In this document: positions 8,945-18,510 of the stretch, in pieces
How positions within the stretch are numbered: the first letter of the stretch is position 1
Layout of the letters: each line of letters begins with the position of its first letter
Source of the DNA: Promethearchaeota archaeon
Lineage (GTDB): Archaea; Asgardarchaeota; Lokiarchaeia; Sigynarchaeales; SOKP01
Direction of reading: 5' to 3'
DNA length: 33,597 nt
Assembly (NCBI GenBank): GCA_019058515.1
Contig: JAHPYY010000113.1
Location: forward strand, 1 to 33,597
Notes under the pieces: model-generated
Databases searched by the model: none
What the model was told of the DNA's origin: nothing
The model's input: only the letters and a program-made list of their open reading frames with translations
Translations under genes and position numbers: made by a program

Positions 8945-11071
8945 TCACTTCCATTCTGATTTTAAGTATTCTAATACTTTTTTGGGTTCGCTGGTTGGTG
9001 GTTTACAAGTTTTATTAATACATACAAACACTGTAGTTTTCCCTTCTACTGGATCAAACCACTCTATATAGTTAGAGTAGTTGTCGATTTCGGGGGGATA
9101 ATTACTAATATCTCTATAAAGTTGAGTTTTATTTGGCATATATTCATTATTAATTAACGCCAAAAGTTCGCGGTTCATTTTTAAATCTTTATTTCCCGAA
9201 AGCACTATAGAATAGGTGGGTCCTACAGAGAAATCTATGGCTATTAAAAATTGAGTGTATGCTAATGGGTTTGCCATAATCTTTTCGGAAAAAACCCGCA
9301 TACTAGTGTCAGCTAGCTCTTCATATTTCGTGTTTCCAGTAATCGCACTCAGTCTTAGTAAATTTAGAAGAGCAATCGAATTTCCGGATGGAATAGCTCC
9401 GTCGTAAATTTCTTTCTGGCGCTTTATCAATTCCTCGCCATCGTCAGGCGAGAAGAAAAACCCTCCGATGTGCGTATCCCAAAAGTGAGAGATCATCTGT
9501 GCGTTTAAATCAATAGCTAACTTGAGATACTCTACCTCAAAAGTGGCTTCGTATAATTCAATTAATCCCCACACAAGAAAGGCATAGTCGTCCAAATATC
9601 CATTAATATCTGCATTACCGTCACGATAACGGTGCAAAAGGCGATTGTTATCCGTTGTTAATTTTGAGAGAATAAAGTTTAAAGCGCTTATCGCTGCTTC
9701 TCTATATTTTGTATCTGAGAACAAATTATACGCCTTCGATAAAGCTACTATCATTAAACCGTTCCAATCTGTTAATACCTTGTCGTCCTTGTGAGGATGT
9801 ATTCGTTTCTCACGAACTTCAAATAGTTCTTTTCGAATTGCTTCTAATCTTTTGTTTAAATCACTTGATTCGATATTTTTATTCTCGGCGAATTTAGTCG
9901 TTACAAATTTTTGGTAAAATATGTTTACACCAGTTTTATGCTGGGTTGCTTCTTCTAAATAATTCCCGATCTCGTTTAAGTTGTAAAATTGTTTAATAAG
10001 TTCAAAATCTTCATCTGCTAGAAATTGTTTCAATTCGACAATTGTCCATACATAGAATTTTCCCTCGACTCCCTCGCTATCCGCATCTTCTGCGGAATAA
10101 AATCCCCCTTCGGGTAATGTCATATCCCTTAACACATACTCGATTATTTCCTTAGCTACATTGGCGTAAAACTCATTTTTCGTAGCTTGATACACTTCAA
10201 GATATGCAATTGTAATCAATGCCTGGTCGTAGAGCATTTTTTCAAAGTGAGGAACTAACCAATGTTCGTCGGTTGAGTATCTGTGAAAACCAAATCCTAT
10301 GTGATCGTAAATTCCCCCCATTCGCATAGAAGTTAAAGTCTTTTCAACCATTTCCAATGCATGGTTGGTACCTGTTCGTTTCCAAAATCTTAATAGTAAA
10401 AGTAGATTATGTGGGGTTGGGAATTTCGGTCTTAAAGAGAATCCACCATTTTTTTCGTCAAACTGCATAGCAAGCTGATTGTACGCTCGCTTTATTGTGC
10501 TTTTTGAGGGGATTTCTCCAGGACTCTCGTCACTTAAATTTTGAAGGGATAATGTGATTTGCTCTGCAGAAGAGAGTAAATCGCCTTTTTTATTGTTCCA
10601 TAGATCTCTAATTTGAAGGATTAATTCTTTAAATCCAATCCTCCCAAATCGACTAGTTTTTGGAAAGTAGGTACCGGCAAAAAATGGCTTTTTATCAGGA
10701 GTCATAAATATCGATAAAGGCCACCCTCCACTGTTAGTGAGCATTTGACAAACTGTCATGTAGATTTTATCGATATCTGGGCGTTCCTCACGATCCACTT
10801 TTATCGAGACAAAGGCTTCGTTCATTAGGTTGGCTATCTCTTCGTCTTCGAAGGATTCATGAGCCATTACATGACACCAATGGCATGTAGAGTAACCAAT
10901 TGATAAAAATATTGGTTTATTTTCCATTTTGGCTTTTTCAAAAGCATCTTCCCCCCATGGATACCAATCGACGGGATTTCCGGCATGCTGAAGTAAATAA
11001 GGGCTTTTTTCAAAAACCAATCTGTTCGTCTGTCCTTGGGAGGGTTCAGAATCAAGCAATTTATTTTCCAA
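8945..11071 (-). CDS. DUF255 / YyaL-type thioredoxin-fold protein (spermatogenesis-associated protein 20 family)
   Basis: A protein of about 708 aa matching the full length of the DUF255 family. The N-terminal thioredoxin-like domain opens with Asn-Pro-Val-Asp-Trp-Tyr-Pro-Trp and has the active Cys-His-Trp-Cys motif near residue 65 in Gly-Tyr-Ser-Thr-Cys-His-Trp-Cys-His. The remaining 500 residues form the (alpha/alpha)6 barrel related to sugar epimerases and glycosidases (for example Phe-Glu-Lys-Met-Leu-Tyr-Asp-Gln). The reaction is not established for the family. I chose TTG 11071 over GTG 11080 because GAGGTG (11078-11083) lies at an ideal 6-base spacing from the TTG; this start also avoids overlap with the nitroreductase stop (11073). 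The two genes are therefore one operon with coupled translation. Confidence 0.9.
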   Translation of the reverse strand: MENKLLDSEPSQGQTNRLVFEKSPYLLQHAGNPVDWYPWGEDAFEKAKMENKPIFLSIGYSTCHWCHVMAHESFEDEEIANLMNEAFVSIKVDREERPDIDKIYMTVCQMLTNSGGWPLSIFMTPDKKPFFAGTYFPKTSRFGRIGFKELILQIRDLWNNKKGDLLSSAEQITLSLQNLSDESPGEIPSKSTIKRAYNQLAMQFDEKNGGFSLRPKFPTPHNLLLLLRFWKRTGTNHALEMVEKTLTSMRMGGIYDHIGFGFHRYSTDEHWLVPHFEKMLYDQALITIAYLEVYQATKNEFYANVAKEIIEYVLRDMTLPEGGFYSAEDADSEGVEGKFYVWTIVELKQFLADEDFELIKQFYNLNEIGNYLEEATQHKTGVNIFYQKFVTTKFAENKNIESSDLNKRLEAIRKELFEVREKRIHPHKDDKVLTDWNGLMIVALSKAYNLFSDTKYREAAISALNFILSKLTTDNNRLLHRYRDGNADINGYLDDYAFLVWGLIELYEATFEVEYLKLAIDLNAQMISHFWDTHIGGFFFSPDDGEELIKRQKEIYDGAIPSGNSIALLNLLRLSAITGNTKYEELADTSMRVFSEKIMANPLAYTQFLIAIDFSVGPTYSIVLSGNKDLKMNRELLALINNEYMPNKTQLYRDISNYPPEIDNYSNYIEWFDPVEGKTTVFVCINKTCKPPTSEPKKVLEYLKSEWK

Positions 11072-11072
11072 A

Positions 11073-11651
11073 TTAAGCACCTCTTAAACTGAATTTATTG
11101 TTATATTCGTCAAAATATACAAATTCTGAAATGTTTTTCCTTGAAGGTCTATTTTCCTCTTGGTACTTATGCTTTTCGGATAAGTGAGGATGAGGTGTAC
11201 TAAATTTTGCTCCAAAAATTACAAACGTAATTAATTTCATCTCGTTTGGGATGTTAAGTATTTCTTTTGCTTGTTCTTCGCTAAAACCAGCAATTGGATG
11301 AGTAGAAAGTCCCATTTCAGTAGCTCGTAAAAAAATAAACGCAGTTACCATTCCTGTATCAAACAAGTAATAGTTCCTCCCTCTAATCATGCAATCGTTC
11401 TTCTTCTTTCTAATAACTGCCATAATTAAAGATCCATCTTTAGCCCAATAATTTCCACTGGATAATGCTTGATGCATTTCGCGAAGCTTTTCCTTATCTC
11501 TTATAAATAAAAATTCCCACGGTTGATTATTCATGCAAGAGGGGGATAATTGGGCTGCTTTACCTAATTTCGATATAATATTGTCCGCAATTTCAATAGG
11601 ATCTAGCGAGTGATTAGCCCTTCTTTTCTCAATAGCTTCGATACCATTCAT
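11073..11651 (-). CDS. Nitroreductase family FMN oxidoreductase
   Basis: A 192-aa protein of normal length for the nitroreductase family, which uses FMN and NAD(P)H to reduce nitro, quinone or related groups. The N-terminal Arg-Arg-Ala follows the family's FMN-phosphate Arg pattern, then come Ala-Gln-Leu-Ser-Pro-Ser with Asn-Asn-Gln-Pro-Trp-Glu-Phe (about 35-48). A mid-region Asp-Thr-Gly-Met-Val-Thr-Ala helix and Met-Gly-Leu-Ser-Thr-His-Pro-Ile match the helix and loop that line the flavin. The C-terminal Val-Ile-Phe-Gly is also typical. The physiological substrate cannot be told from sequence. It leads an operon with the DUF255 gene. Confidence 0.88.
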   Translation of the reverse strand: MNGIEAIEKRRANHSLDPIEIADNIISKLGKAAQLSPSCMNNQPWEFLFIRDKEKLREMHQALSSGNYWAKDGSLIMAVIRKKKNDCMIRGRNYYLFDTGMVTAFIFLRATEMGLSTHPIAGFSEEQAKEILNIPNEMKLITFVIFGAKFSTPHPHLSEKHKYQEENRPSRKNISEFVYFDEYNNKFSLRGA

Positions 11652-11860
11652 GGTTAAAATTTTGAAAAGACTGTTTTAAAACAAATTCAAAATTAAAATA
11701 TAATTAGGTGTCCTAAGATAAAGTCACTCTCACTTGATTTCAATATTTACCTTATGATCTATCAATTAAAACATCGAACAACCGACGAGAATAAAACATG
11801 TGAACTGAATTAAATATAGAATATAATTCAAAAAATAACACAAATAGATGATTAAGCACT

Positions 11861-13411
11861 CTAATATCTGCCATATAATTTTCCCAATTTAGAGAGAAGC
11901 TTCCCTCGTTCTTCAGTTAACTGGTCCCATTTAAATCTCCACTCCCAGTTGTCTACGGTTGTACCTGGTAAATTCATTCTTGCTTTGTTGTCTAATTCCA
12001 AAAGGTCTTGCAAGGGAATAATAGCGATTCTTGCAACCGAAGCCCAAGCTGCTCGAATTAAATCTAAAACAACGGTTTTCTCGTTTGAATTAAAATAACT
12101 TAGAATTCTCTTTTTTATAATAGGTGAGGATTTTTTAAACCAACTTAAAGTCGTATCATTATCGTGGGTACCAGTATAAACGATTGAATTAGGGAGGTAG
12201 TTGTGGGGTAAATAAGAATTGTGTGAATTTCTTTCTTCTTTACTTTCTTCGAACGCAAATTGTAATACCCTCATTCCTGGAAAACCTGTATACTCCAATA
12301 ATTCTTTAACTTCAGGTGTAATTAATCCTAAATCCTCCGCAATAATTGGCATTTTACCATTAGTTTTCTTTAGCTCTGAAAAGAAATCGATTCCTGGACC
12401 TTTAATCCACTCACCTATGACTGCGGTCGGTTCTTCTGAAGGTATCCTCCAGTAGGCTTCAAAACCTCTGAAATGATCGATTCGAAGAAAATCTACGAGC
12501 AAAAAGTTATGCTTTATTCGCTCCGCCCACCAATCATAATTTCTGCTTTTCAACACATTCCAATTATAAAGAGGATTTCCCCATCGTTGACCCGTTTCTG
12601 AAAACGCATCAGGTGGAACTCCCGCAACGTAAATCATTTCTTTCTGTTCATTTAAATAAAACAATTCTGGATTAGCCCAAACATCAGCAGAATCATAGGC
12701 AACAAATATAGGGATATCGCCAATTATCTTTATATCATTCTCCCGAGCGTATTTTCGAAGTTTAGCCCATTGCTTAAAAAATATGAATTGAACGAATTTA
12801 TGGAAATTATAACCTTTTTCGTGTTCTTTCCTCCACTTTACTATAGTGCTTTGTTCTTTGTTTTTCAGAGAGGTGTCCCAAGTATTCCATGGTCGTAAAT
12901 CATAGTGTAATTTTATTGACATGAAGAGCGCAAAGTCTTCCAACCAATTTTCATGGATATAGCAAAAGTTTTGGTATTGTTTTTTTAACTGATCGGTTTT
13001 CTCTAATTTTCTAAAGGAGTTAAACGCAAGTTTAAGAACTTGCCATTTCACGTTTATTACTTCACCGAAATCTACTCTCTCTTCAGGAAATTCACTCAGA
13101 TTATCTAAATCAGTTTTGTTCAATAATTTTAATTCCACTAACTTGTCTGGAGAAATTAACAAATGATTTCCCGCAAATGTCGAAAAACATTGGTAAGGCG
13201 AATTTGCGTATCCTGTAGGACCAAACGGTAAGATTTGCCAAACCTTTAAATTATATTTCTTAAGAAAATCTATAAATCGATACGCATTGTCTCCCAAATC
13301 ACCATTACCGTACCTACCAGGTAAGGAAGTAATGTGTAATAGAATGCCACCTAAACGATGGTTACCGAACAATTCGTTAAAATCGTGGGGATTAAAATAG
13401 CTATTACTCAT
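11861..13411 (-). CDS. malQ: 4-alpha-glucanotransferase (amylomaltase, GH77)
   Basis: A 516-aa enzyme that transfers alpha-1,4-glucan segments between maltooligosaccharides in glycogen or maltodextrin metabolism. The family signature begins Gly-Ile-Leu-Leu-His-Ile-Thr-Ser-Leu-Pro-Gly near residue 18, with Trp-Gln-Ile-Leu-Pro-Phe-Gly-Pro-Thr and Ser-Pro-Tyr-Gln following. The catalytic residues are D312 (nucleophile, Arg-Ile-Asp-His-Phe-Arg-Gly), E359 (Ala-Glu-Asp-Leu-Gly) and D417 (Thr-His-Asp-Asn-Asp-Thr); the 47-residue gap between the first two equals that of bacterial amylomaltases. Length is as usual for the compact bacterial/archaeal type. The gene is monocistronic, with 125 nt to the TetR gene upstream. 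Confidence 0.96.
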   Translation of the reverse strand: MSNSYFNPHDFNELFGNHRLGGILLHITSLPGRYGNGDLGDNAYRFIDFLKKYNLKVWQILPFGPTGYANSPYQCFSTFAGNHLLISPDKLVELKLLNKTDLDNLSEFPEERVDFGEVINVKWQVLKLAFNSFRKLEKTDQLKKQYQNFCYIHENWLEDFALFMSIKLHYDLRPWNTWDTSLKNKEQSTIVKWRKEHEKGYNFHKFVQFIFFKQWAKLRKYARENDIKIIGDIPIFVAYDSADVWANPELFYLNEQKEMIYVAGVPPDAFSETGQRWGNPLYNWNVLKSRNYDWWAERIKHNFLLVDFLRIDHFRGFEAYWRIPSEEPTAVIGEWIKGPGIDFFSELKKTNGKMPIIAEDLGLITPEVKELLEYTGFPGMRVLQFAFEESKEERNSHNSYLPHNYLPNSIVYTGTHDNDTTLSWFKKSSPIIKKRILSYFNSNEKTVVLDLIRAAWASVARIAIIPLQDLLELDNKARMNLPGTTVDNWEWRFKWDQLTEERGKLLSKLGKLYGRY

Positions 13412-13536
13412 ACTCTAAAGACTTTTACAAGATTCTTTTAGCTATAAAGAATGAATTTAAGAATTTAATTAAAAACCTTTGGTTTTAAAATCTATGAGAA
13501 TATGTGTAGATAATACAATTAAAAAACACAACAGGA

Positions 13537-14142
13537 TCACTCGTAAAAGTCAATGTATTTTAATACAAGATCCACAAGGAAGTCAATAATCTCTTCATCG
13601 GTTATTCTATCGTATTTGAATATTACATTGGGATAGATTGCGTAGCGATGAATTATATCGTCAATCACTAAAAAAAGCAATTGGCTTATACGTTCTCTAT
13701 ATTCAGGATTCACCTTGCCGAATCTTAAAATGTTGTTTGAAATGGCGGGAATGAAGTTCCTATGACCAATCATGTCGAAGACTTCCATTTCGTTAAACAA
13801 TTCTTTATCGCTGAGCATCGCGATGCCGACTGCTGTGATAAGAGACTCATACTTTCGGTGTTGTTGGAGAAGTAATCTAATTAACGACTTAAGAAGCTTG
13901 GGCACCTGTTCTTTCGTAATATCTTCAGGGATCTCTTCTTTAAATATATCTACAAACTCAGCCATCATTATTTCTTTAATAATGTCAGGTTTACCTTTAG
14001 GAAAATAGTAGTATAAGGTGCCAATCGATTTATTAGCTTCCTTTGCTATCTGATTCGTACTGACATTTGAATATCCTTGCGTCTCAATTAATTTAATTGC
14101 GGTCTTTATTAGTTCTTCTCTTGCGTACTTTCTACGAGTCAT
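13537..14142 (-). CDS. TetR/AcrR family transcriptional regulator
   Basis: A 201-aa regulator with the classic N-terminal helix-turn-helix (about 8-55): a helix with Ala-Ile-Lys-Leu-Ile-Glu-Thr-Gln-Gly, then Val-Ser-Thr-Asn-Gln-Ile-Ala-Lys-Glu-Ala and Ile-Gly-Thr-Leu-Tyr-Tyr-Tyr-Phe. The C-terminal ligand domain (about 60-200) is helical and family-specific, so the ligand is unknown. It is divergent from the alpha/beta hydrolase gene, sharing a 260-nt gap, which suggests control of that gene and of itself. ATG 14142 is the natural start just before the Arg-Arg-Lys lead into helix 1. Confidence 0.93.
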   Translation of the reverse strand: MTRRKYAREELIKTAIKLIETQGYSNVSTNQIAKEANKSIGTLYYYFPKGKPDIIKEIMMAEFVDIFKEEIPEDITKEQVPKLLKSLIRLLLQQHRKYESLITAVGIAMLSDKELFNEMEVFDMIGHRNFIPAISNNILRFGKVNPEYRERISQLLFLVIDDIIHRYAIYPNVIFKYDRITDEEIIDFLVDLVLKYIDFYE

Positions 14143-14369
14143 TTAAGATGAGAAATATTAGATATTTATGTATGGTATGATTTATGAAATTAAAAATTTA
14201 AGTAATGCTCGAATATTTTTCTGAAAATGGTTTAGAAAAGCGCTTTCAAGAATCTACTTAAGCAAATATTTAACGTGAAAATTAAACTCATTAACATTAG
14301 AATTATAATATCATTTAGGAATTCTAGAAGTCTTTCTCTTCAACTTTGACTAATTGAATATAATGAGAA

Positions 14370-14377
14370 TTTAAATA
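14370..14377 (+). promoter_or_regulatory. TATA box of the alpha/beta hydrolase gene
   Basis: TTTAAATA, part of the 13-mer shared with the promoter at 8686, is centred about 29 bases before the ATG at 14403. This spacing would start transcription within a few bases of the ATG, giving a leaderless mRNA, and no Shine-Dalgarno site is visible. Confidence 0.6.
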
Positions 14378-14402
14378 TAGGATTTCATAATCAATTCTAA
14401 AT

Positions 14403-15344
14403 ATGAAACAATATAGCATAAAATCACCTTTAGGTTTAATAATTGAAGGAAAATTACTGGAATTTCCACTTAATGCAAGTAATCGTTCCAATTACTATTG
14501 CGATATCATTTTCATTCATGCCTTTCCTTTTGATTCAGAAATGTACGTAAAAAACTTCACGAATAATAAATTTTCTGCCCAATTAAATGAGCTCGCTTTA
14601 GAGAAAGGTAGCCTAGGAATTATTTTACCAGATTTAAATGGATTTGGTGCCAGCACCAATCTAAAATCGACTCCTAACGATTTATCACCATATATAAAAT
14701 CAATTAATAAAATCGTAAACCACTTTGGTATAAGAAAACTCATTTTAGGAGGATGCTCCATGGGAGGATATATAGTTCTCGAATATTTGAGGACACATCC
14801 AGAAGTAGTAGAAGGTTTGATTTTGATTGATACAAAAACTGAGGCTGATAATATCGAGCAAAAACAAAATCGGTACAAATCCATTAACTTGTTTAAAGGA
14901 ATATTAGAGTCAATTTCGAATGAACAGAGAACTTCCATTAATTTGAATAAGTTAAAAAATAAACACAGTGAAGTTAAAGATTTTATCGAAAACCTTTATA
15001 ATCGAATAGTCTCAAAAATTACTATCGAAAAAGAACTAGATAAAGCAAACTTCATCAAAAAATTAATGGAATCCCAAAAACCAATTGGTATAATACACGC
15101 TTTAAGTGGGATGGCGAATCGACAAGACACATCACTTGTATTGAAAAAATTTGAAAAAAATGTGTTAATTATCGTAGGGGAATTAGATGTAATCACACCT
15201 ATCGAGATTGCTCAAAAAATGAACAATCTTACTCCAAAGGGTACTTTGAGGGTGATCACCTCTGCTGGGCACTTATCAAATATTGAAAACATATCTGAAT
15301 TTAATCGGATGATAATAAATTGGCTTAGAAGATTAAATTTATAA
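14403..15344 (+). CDS. Alpha/beta hydrolase fold protein
   Basis: A 313-aa hydrolase of the alpha/beta fold. The oxyanion-side motif is in the strand Ile-Ile-Phe-Ile-His-Ala-Phe-Pro-Phe (about 36-45). The nucleophile elbow is Gly-Cys-Ser-Met-Gly-Gly with S119. The acid is D262 in Val-Gly-Glu-Leu-Asp-Val-Ile-Thr-Pro, and the histidine is H290 in Ser-Ala-Gly-His-Leu-Ser-Asn. A complete triad is therefore present. The helical lid lies at about 150-225. Substrate is unknown; the closest families include esterases, C-C hydrolases and peroxidase-like hydrolases. It is divergent from a TetR regulator and has its own TATA box. Cytoplasmic, no signal peptide. Confidence 0.9.
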   Translation: MKQYSIKSPLGLIIEGKLLEFPLNASNRSNYYCDIIFIHAFPFDSEMYVKNFTNNKFSAQLNELALEKGSLGIILPDLNGFGASTNLKSTPNDLSPYIKSINKIVNHFGIRKLILGGCSMGGYIVLEYLRTHPEVVEGLILIDTKTEADNIEQKQNRYKSINLFKGILESISNEQRTSINLNKLKNKHSEVKDFIENLYNRIVSKITIEKELDKANFIKKLMESQKPIGIIHALSGMANRQDTSLVLKKFEKNVLIIVGELDVITPIEIAQKMNNLTPKGTLRVITSAGHLSNIENISEFNRMIINWLRRLNL

Positions 15345-15402
15345 TTATGCCGAGAGGATAAAATTCCTTTGAGAATTTTTAAAATAATCTAAATCGCTTA
15401 GC

Positions 15403-15810
15403 TTATTCAAATTTTATTTCCTGTGTATTTCTCCAAAACCCATGTATGTTGCAGTACGAAAAGGCAATAACGATACCAGGCTTATCAGTTCTAAACGATA
15501 TTGTCGTTAATGGGTCGCTGAATATCGTACTCGTATTTGGTCCGTCTACAGAAGCTCCGTGAGCATTAAATTCCGTCTTTCCAAGAAGATAAGGAAACTT
15601 CTCTCCTTCAGGTAGAAATAAAGCTTCAATCCACTCAATATGATGTTCGGTTGTATTTGGATGGCTTATTTCTTTTCCTACTTGTAGATTTAAGGTAATT
15701 TTGGTTCCTTTTTTACATTCTCCGATAATTTCTATAACAGGTACATGCTTTTCTTTTTTCCAATCAGCTGTTTGATATAATTCGTTTAAATTTACTATTT
15801 CTTCAATCAT
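15403..15810 (-). CDS. sorA: Superoxide reductase (neelaredoxin type)
   Basis: A 135-aa class II superoxide reductase that reduces superoxide to peroxide at a mononuclear Fe(His)4(Cys) site without making oxygen, as favoured by anaerobes. The E20-K21-H22 lead (Glu-Lys-His-Val-Pro) is present, then H50 and H56 in His-Pro-Asn-Thr-Thr-Glu-His-His (H57 adjacent), and C120-x2-H123 in Ser-Tyr-Cys-Asn-Ile-His-Gly. These are all the ligands expected. The extra N-terminal desulforedoxin iron site of class I enzymes is absent. Rubredoxin, its usual donor, is not nearby. Convergent with the hydrolase gene. Confidence 0.95.
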   Translation of the reverse strand: MIEEIVNLNELYQTADWKKEKHVPVIEIIGECKKGTKITLNLQVGKEISHPNTTEHHIEWIEALFLPEGEKFPYLLGKTEFNAHGASVDGPNTSTIFSDPLTTISFRTDKPGIVIAFSYCNIHGFWRNTQEIKFE

Positions 15811-16043
15811 TTTTTCACACTCTGTTATTTAATTTAAAATTGAAACTACTTTTATACAATTTTGATGTGTTATGATAAGTTTATTGTAGACAGGTTTTTA
15901 AAATATCCCGTTTACATTTATAATTTCAATTCTCATCATTAGAAGTTGATTATAGCGTCTAAAATTTAATTTATTGAATTTATAACGCTAATTTATCTTT
16001 AATGAAATGGGGAGCAAAAATACTCCATGTCTATTAGTATTAA

Positions 16044-16244
16044 CTAGAGGTATTCTTCGAGATTTATTTCATCTACATCAACTATCTCCTTGACTTCCTC
16101 TTCATCATCGATGTCAGTAAAACCTAGTAATTCATCCATATCATGAAAGAAACAACATCCATTGGAGATTCCATACTCTTCCTCATTCATTTTAAGAATA
16201 TTTTCTTCCGTTTTCTTCCAAGTTTTTATTATCGTGATCACCAT
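16044..16244 (-). CDS. Small acidic protein of unknown function (66 aa)
   Basis: A 66-aa frame whose C-terminal half is strongly acidic (Asp-Ile-Asp-Asp-Glu-Glu-Glu, then Asp-Val-Asp-Glu-Ile-Asn), with an adjacent Cys-Cys pair near residue 30 followed by Phe-Phe-His-Asp. It has an ATG start but no clear Shine-Dalgarno site. No family is recognised. The regular codon pattern and lack of a competing frame make it plausible. Confidence 0.5.
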   Translation of the reverse strand: MVITIIKTWKKTEENILKMNEEEYGISNGCCFFHDMDELLGFTDIDDEEEVKEIVDVDEINLEEYL

Positions 16245-16477
16245 ACTTCTAAGGATAAATAACCTTAATAAGACTTACATTTATATTTTGAAATTAAAAT
16301 GCTCAAAAGATTTACATTTTCAAGTTTTAATTATATAATAGAAAGCTTTTTCAATAAGTGAAATTCTTTAATAATGATATCCTTTGAAATTGAGGATTTA
16401 TCAATTATAAGACCTAGATTTATTTTAGGTGTTCTTGTTTCCTATCGTAATCTACTTTAAGATAATGCGAATTTTAG

Positions 16478-16486
16478 AAGGAGGTG
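16478..16486 (+). promoter_or_regulatory. Strong Shine-Dalgarno site fixing the ferredoxin start
   Basis: AAGGAGGTG lies 8 bases before GTG 16495. An in-frame ATG at 16429 would add 22 hydrophobic residues unlike any ferredoxin, so this ribosome site decides for the GTG. Confidence 0.75.
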
Positions 16487-16494
16487 TTATTTTT

Positions 16495-16713
16495 GTGACA
16501 GATATAAAAAAATGGGAAGGAGATGATCATTGGGTCGAAATCGATCTTGATTTATGCGTAGGTGTAGCTGAATGCGTGGAAGTTTGTCCCGTTGAGGTAT
16601 ATGAGTTGGTGGATGGAAAAGTTGTAGCAGATAATATTGGAGAATGCACGGATTGCATGGATTGTCAAGATATTTGCCCAACTAATGCTATATTAAGACA
16701 TTCCGCTTGGTAA
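16495..16713 (+). CDS. Dicluster ferredoxin with one 3Fe-type and one 4Fe-type site
   Basis: A 72-aa low-molecular-weight ferredoxin, an electron carrier in the cytoplasm. The second site is complete: [12 protein letters not shown] (CxxCxxCxxxCP). In the first site the second Cys is replaced by Val ([12 protein letters not shown]), so it should hold a [3Fe-4S] cluster. The N-terminal Trp-Val-Glu-Ile-Asp and central Asp-Gly-Lys-Val-Val follow the usual ferredoxin layout. The start is GTG, fixed by a strong Shine-Dalgarno site. thiD follows after 41 nt in the same direction and may be co-transcribed by chance. Confidence 0.92.
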   Translation: MTDIKKWEGDDHWVEIDLDLCVGVAECVEVCPVEVYELVDGKVVADNIGECTDCMDCQDICPTNAILRHSAW

Positions 16714-16754
16714 TAACAGGATATGAGAGTTTACTTAAATAAAAGAAAAAAAGT

Positions 16755-17585
16755 ATGAAAAAAGTATTAATTATTGCGGGATCAGACTCAGGTGGAGGAG
16801 CAGGGATCCAAGCAGATCTAAAAACGCTTATGGCTCGTGGAGTTTACGGAATGAGTGCGATTACCGCTCTTACAGCTCAAAATACTTTAAGTGTTCAGGG
16901 AGTAATAGAAGTAGAGCCAACATTCATAAAGCAACAAATAGATTCTGCAATACGCGACATTGGTGCAAATATTTGGAAAACGGGGATGCTATCTAGTGAA
17001 AATATTATTAAAATAGTTGCTACCCTTGTTAGATCTTATAATATTCGTTATTTAGTAATGGATCCCGTAATGGTTGCGAAGAGTGGAGCGCCCCTACTCA
17101 AAGAGGAAGCGGTCGAATACTTAATAAAAGAATTGATTCCATTGGCATATGTAATAACTCCTAACAAATTTGAAGCAGAAAAGTTGTCGGGGATGAAAAT
17201 TAATGATTTTTCTGATTTTTATAGTGTCGCAGAAGTTCTTTTTCATTTAGGACCAAAAAATGTCGTAATTAAAGGCGGATTTATAAAAAGTTCAAATGAA
17301 TCAGTAGATTTGCTTTATGATGGTAATTCCTTCACAGAATTCCATTCACCATGGGTAGATACCCAAAATACTCATGGGACGGGCTGTACATTTGCTTCAG
17401 CAATCGCAGCAGAATTAGCAAAAGGGCAGAGGATCAAAGAAGCAGTTCATATAGCAAAAGCATATCTATACGAATCACTTGTTGTTGCCAAAAAGTTAAA
17501 AATAGGCCATGGGAATGGCCCCCTTGACCATTCATTGGGTAAAGTAATGGAGATCAATACAAATTTAATAAAAATTATAGAATAG
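16755..17585 (+). CDS. thiD: Hydroxymethylpyrimidine/phosphomethylpyrimidine kinase
   Basis: A 276-aa ribokinase-fold kinase that phosphorylates HMP and HMP-phosphate in thiamine synthesis. Motifs run in family order: [14 protein letters not shown] at the N-terminus, [17 protein letters not shown] (about 109), Thr-Pro-Asn-Lys-Phe-Glu-Ala, and the anion-hole/base motif Thr-His-Gly-Thr-Gly-Cys-Thr near residue 212. The length is that of the single-domain enzyme; the ThiN fusion often seen in archaea is absent. It is convergent with the membrane protein gene, with 7 nt between the stops. Confidence 0.96.
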   Translation: MKKVLIIAGSDSGGGAGIQADLKTLMARGVYGMSAITALTAQNTLSVQGVIEVEPTFIKQQIDSAIRDIGANIWKTGMLSSENIIKIVATLVRSYNIRYLVMDPVMVAKSGAPLLKEEAVEYLIKELIPLAYVITPNKFEAEKLSGMKINDFSDFYSVAEVLFHLGPKNVVIKGGFIKSSNESVDLLYDGNSFTEFHSPWVDTQNTHGTGCTFASAIAAELAKGQRIKEAVHIAKAYLYESLVVAKKLKIGHGNGPLDHSLGKVMEINTNLIKIIE

Positions 17586-17592
17586 GTCTCAG

Positions 17593-18384
17593 TTAGGTAG
17601 TTAATAGGTCTAGAACACTGTTGAGATCAAAGCCGTAGGTCAATAGTTGTATTAGTAAACCAATTAAACCCGCTGCTATTGCTGCAAAGATAGCCCAAAA
17701 ACTCCAGGTGGGCCACGGTTTGTTTTGAACATTGTAACCCATTTTAAATTGTTCGTATAGAACTAAAACACCCCAAACAATAATTGCTATGTCAAACATC
17801 CAAGTAGAGATTTCATGTACTTCTGGTGTGTAGTTTTTAAGCCAACCAGCGTTTGCCCCTAACATCAATAGATCTACCTCTTGGGGAGCTCGCACGACTA
17901 AAAATACAAACCCTATATGGATAATCGACAACCAAGCAAACACCAATAAATGCATATTAAGCCAAATCCAAGTACGCTTTTTCAGCTTGTCTTGCAGGAG
18001 AAATTTGCCTTCTTTTCTCTCAAATACGACCACAATTCCAAATACACCTAATATTATAAAAACTAAAATCACGATTATAAAAGGATTAAAAGATCCTGAT
18101 GCGAGAATAGGAAGCAGGAACGACTGAAGTAACGCTATAAAGCGAGGAATTACGCTTTTTTGATACCATGCCAAGCCTACAGTCAGAAATATCAAGCTAT
18201 AGCCCCAATTATGGATCGCCATAGGTTTTTCTTGAAGATATTCGAAAGCAAATGGCATAATGTACCAAATGAAATATATTAAGCCTAAAGCTATTAATCC
18301 AAGACCAGGACCGATTAATTTGTTTTGCTTAGGTTTCGCTTTGGTCTCAATATCACTATCAATATCTGTTTTTTCATCATTCAT
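17593..18384 (-). CDS. Multi-pass membrane protein of unknown function
   Basis: A 263-aa protein with a short charged cytoplasmic N-terminus (about 22 residues, Asp/Glu/Lys-rich) and seven hydrophobic segments near 24-50, 62-76, 82-98, 100-121, 140-165, 193-213 and 228-252. Charged His residues (Asn-Met-His-Leu, Ile-Ile-His-Ile-Gly) in segment 5 are spaced about 10 apart within the membrane and could bind haem or metal, but this is only a possibility. I do not recognise the family. Transcribed alone. Confidence 0.8.
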   Translation of the reverse strand: MNDEKTDIDSDIETKAKPKQNKLIGPGLGLIALGLIYFIWYIMPFAFEYLQEKPMAIHNWGYSLIFLTVGLAWYQKSVIPRFIALLQSFLLPILASGSFNPFIIVILVFIILGVFGIVVVFERKEGKFLLQDKLKKRTWIWLNMHLLVFAWLSIIHIGFVFLVVRAPQEVDLLMLGANAGWLKNYTPEVHEISTWMFDIAIIVWGVLVLYEQFKMGYNVQNKPWPTWSFWAIFAAIAAGLIGLLIQLLTYGFDLNSVLDLLTT

Positions 18385-18510
18385 TATCTAATCACATTAG
18401 TTATTAACATTAGAATTATTCTCCTAATAGATCGCGACAATTTTTAAATGTATGTATAATTACTTATTAATTCCATTAACCTCTCATTTTAAAATAATTT
18501 CACTTCTCAA

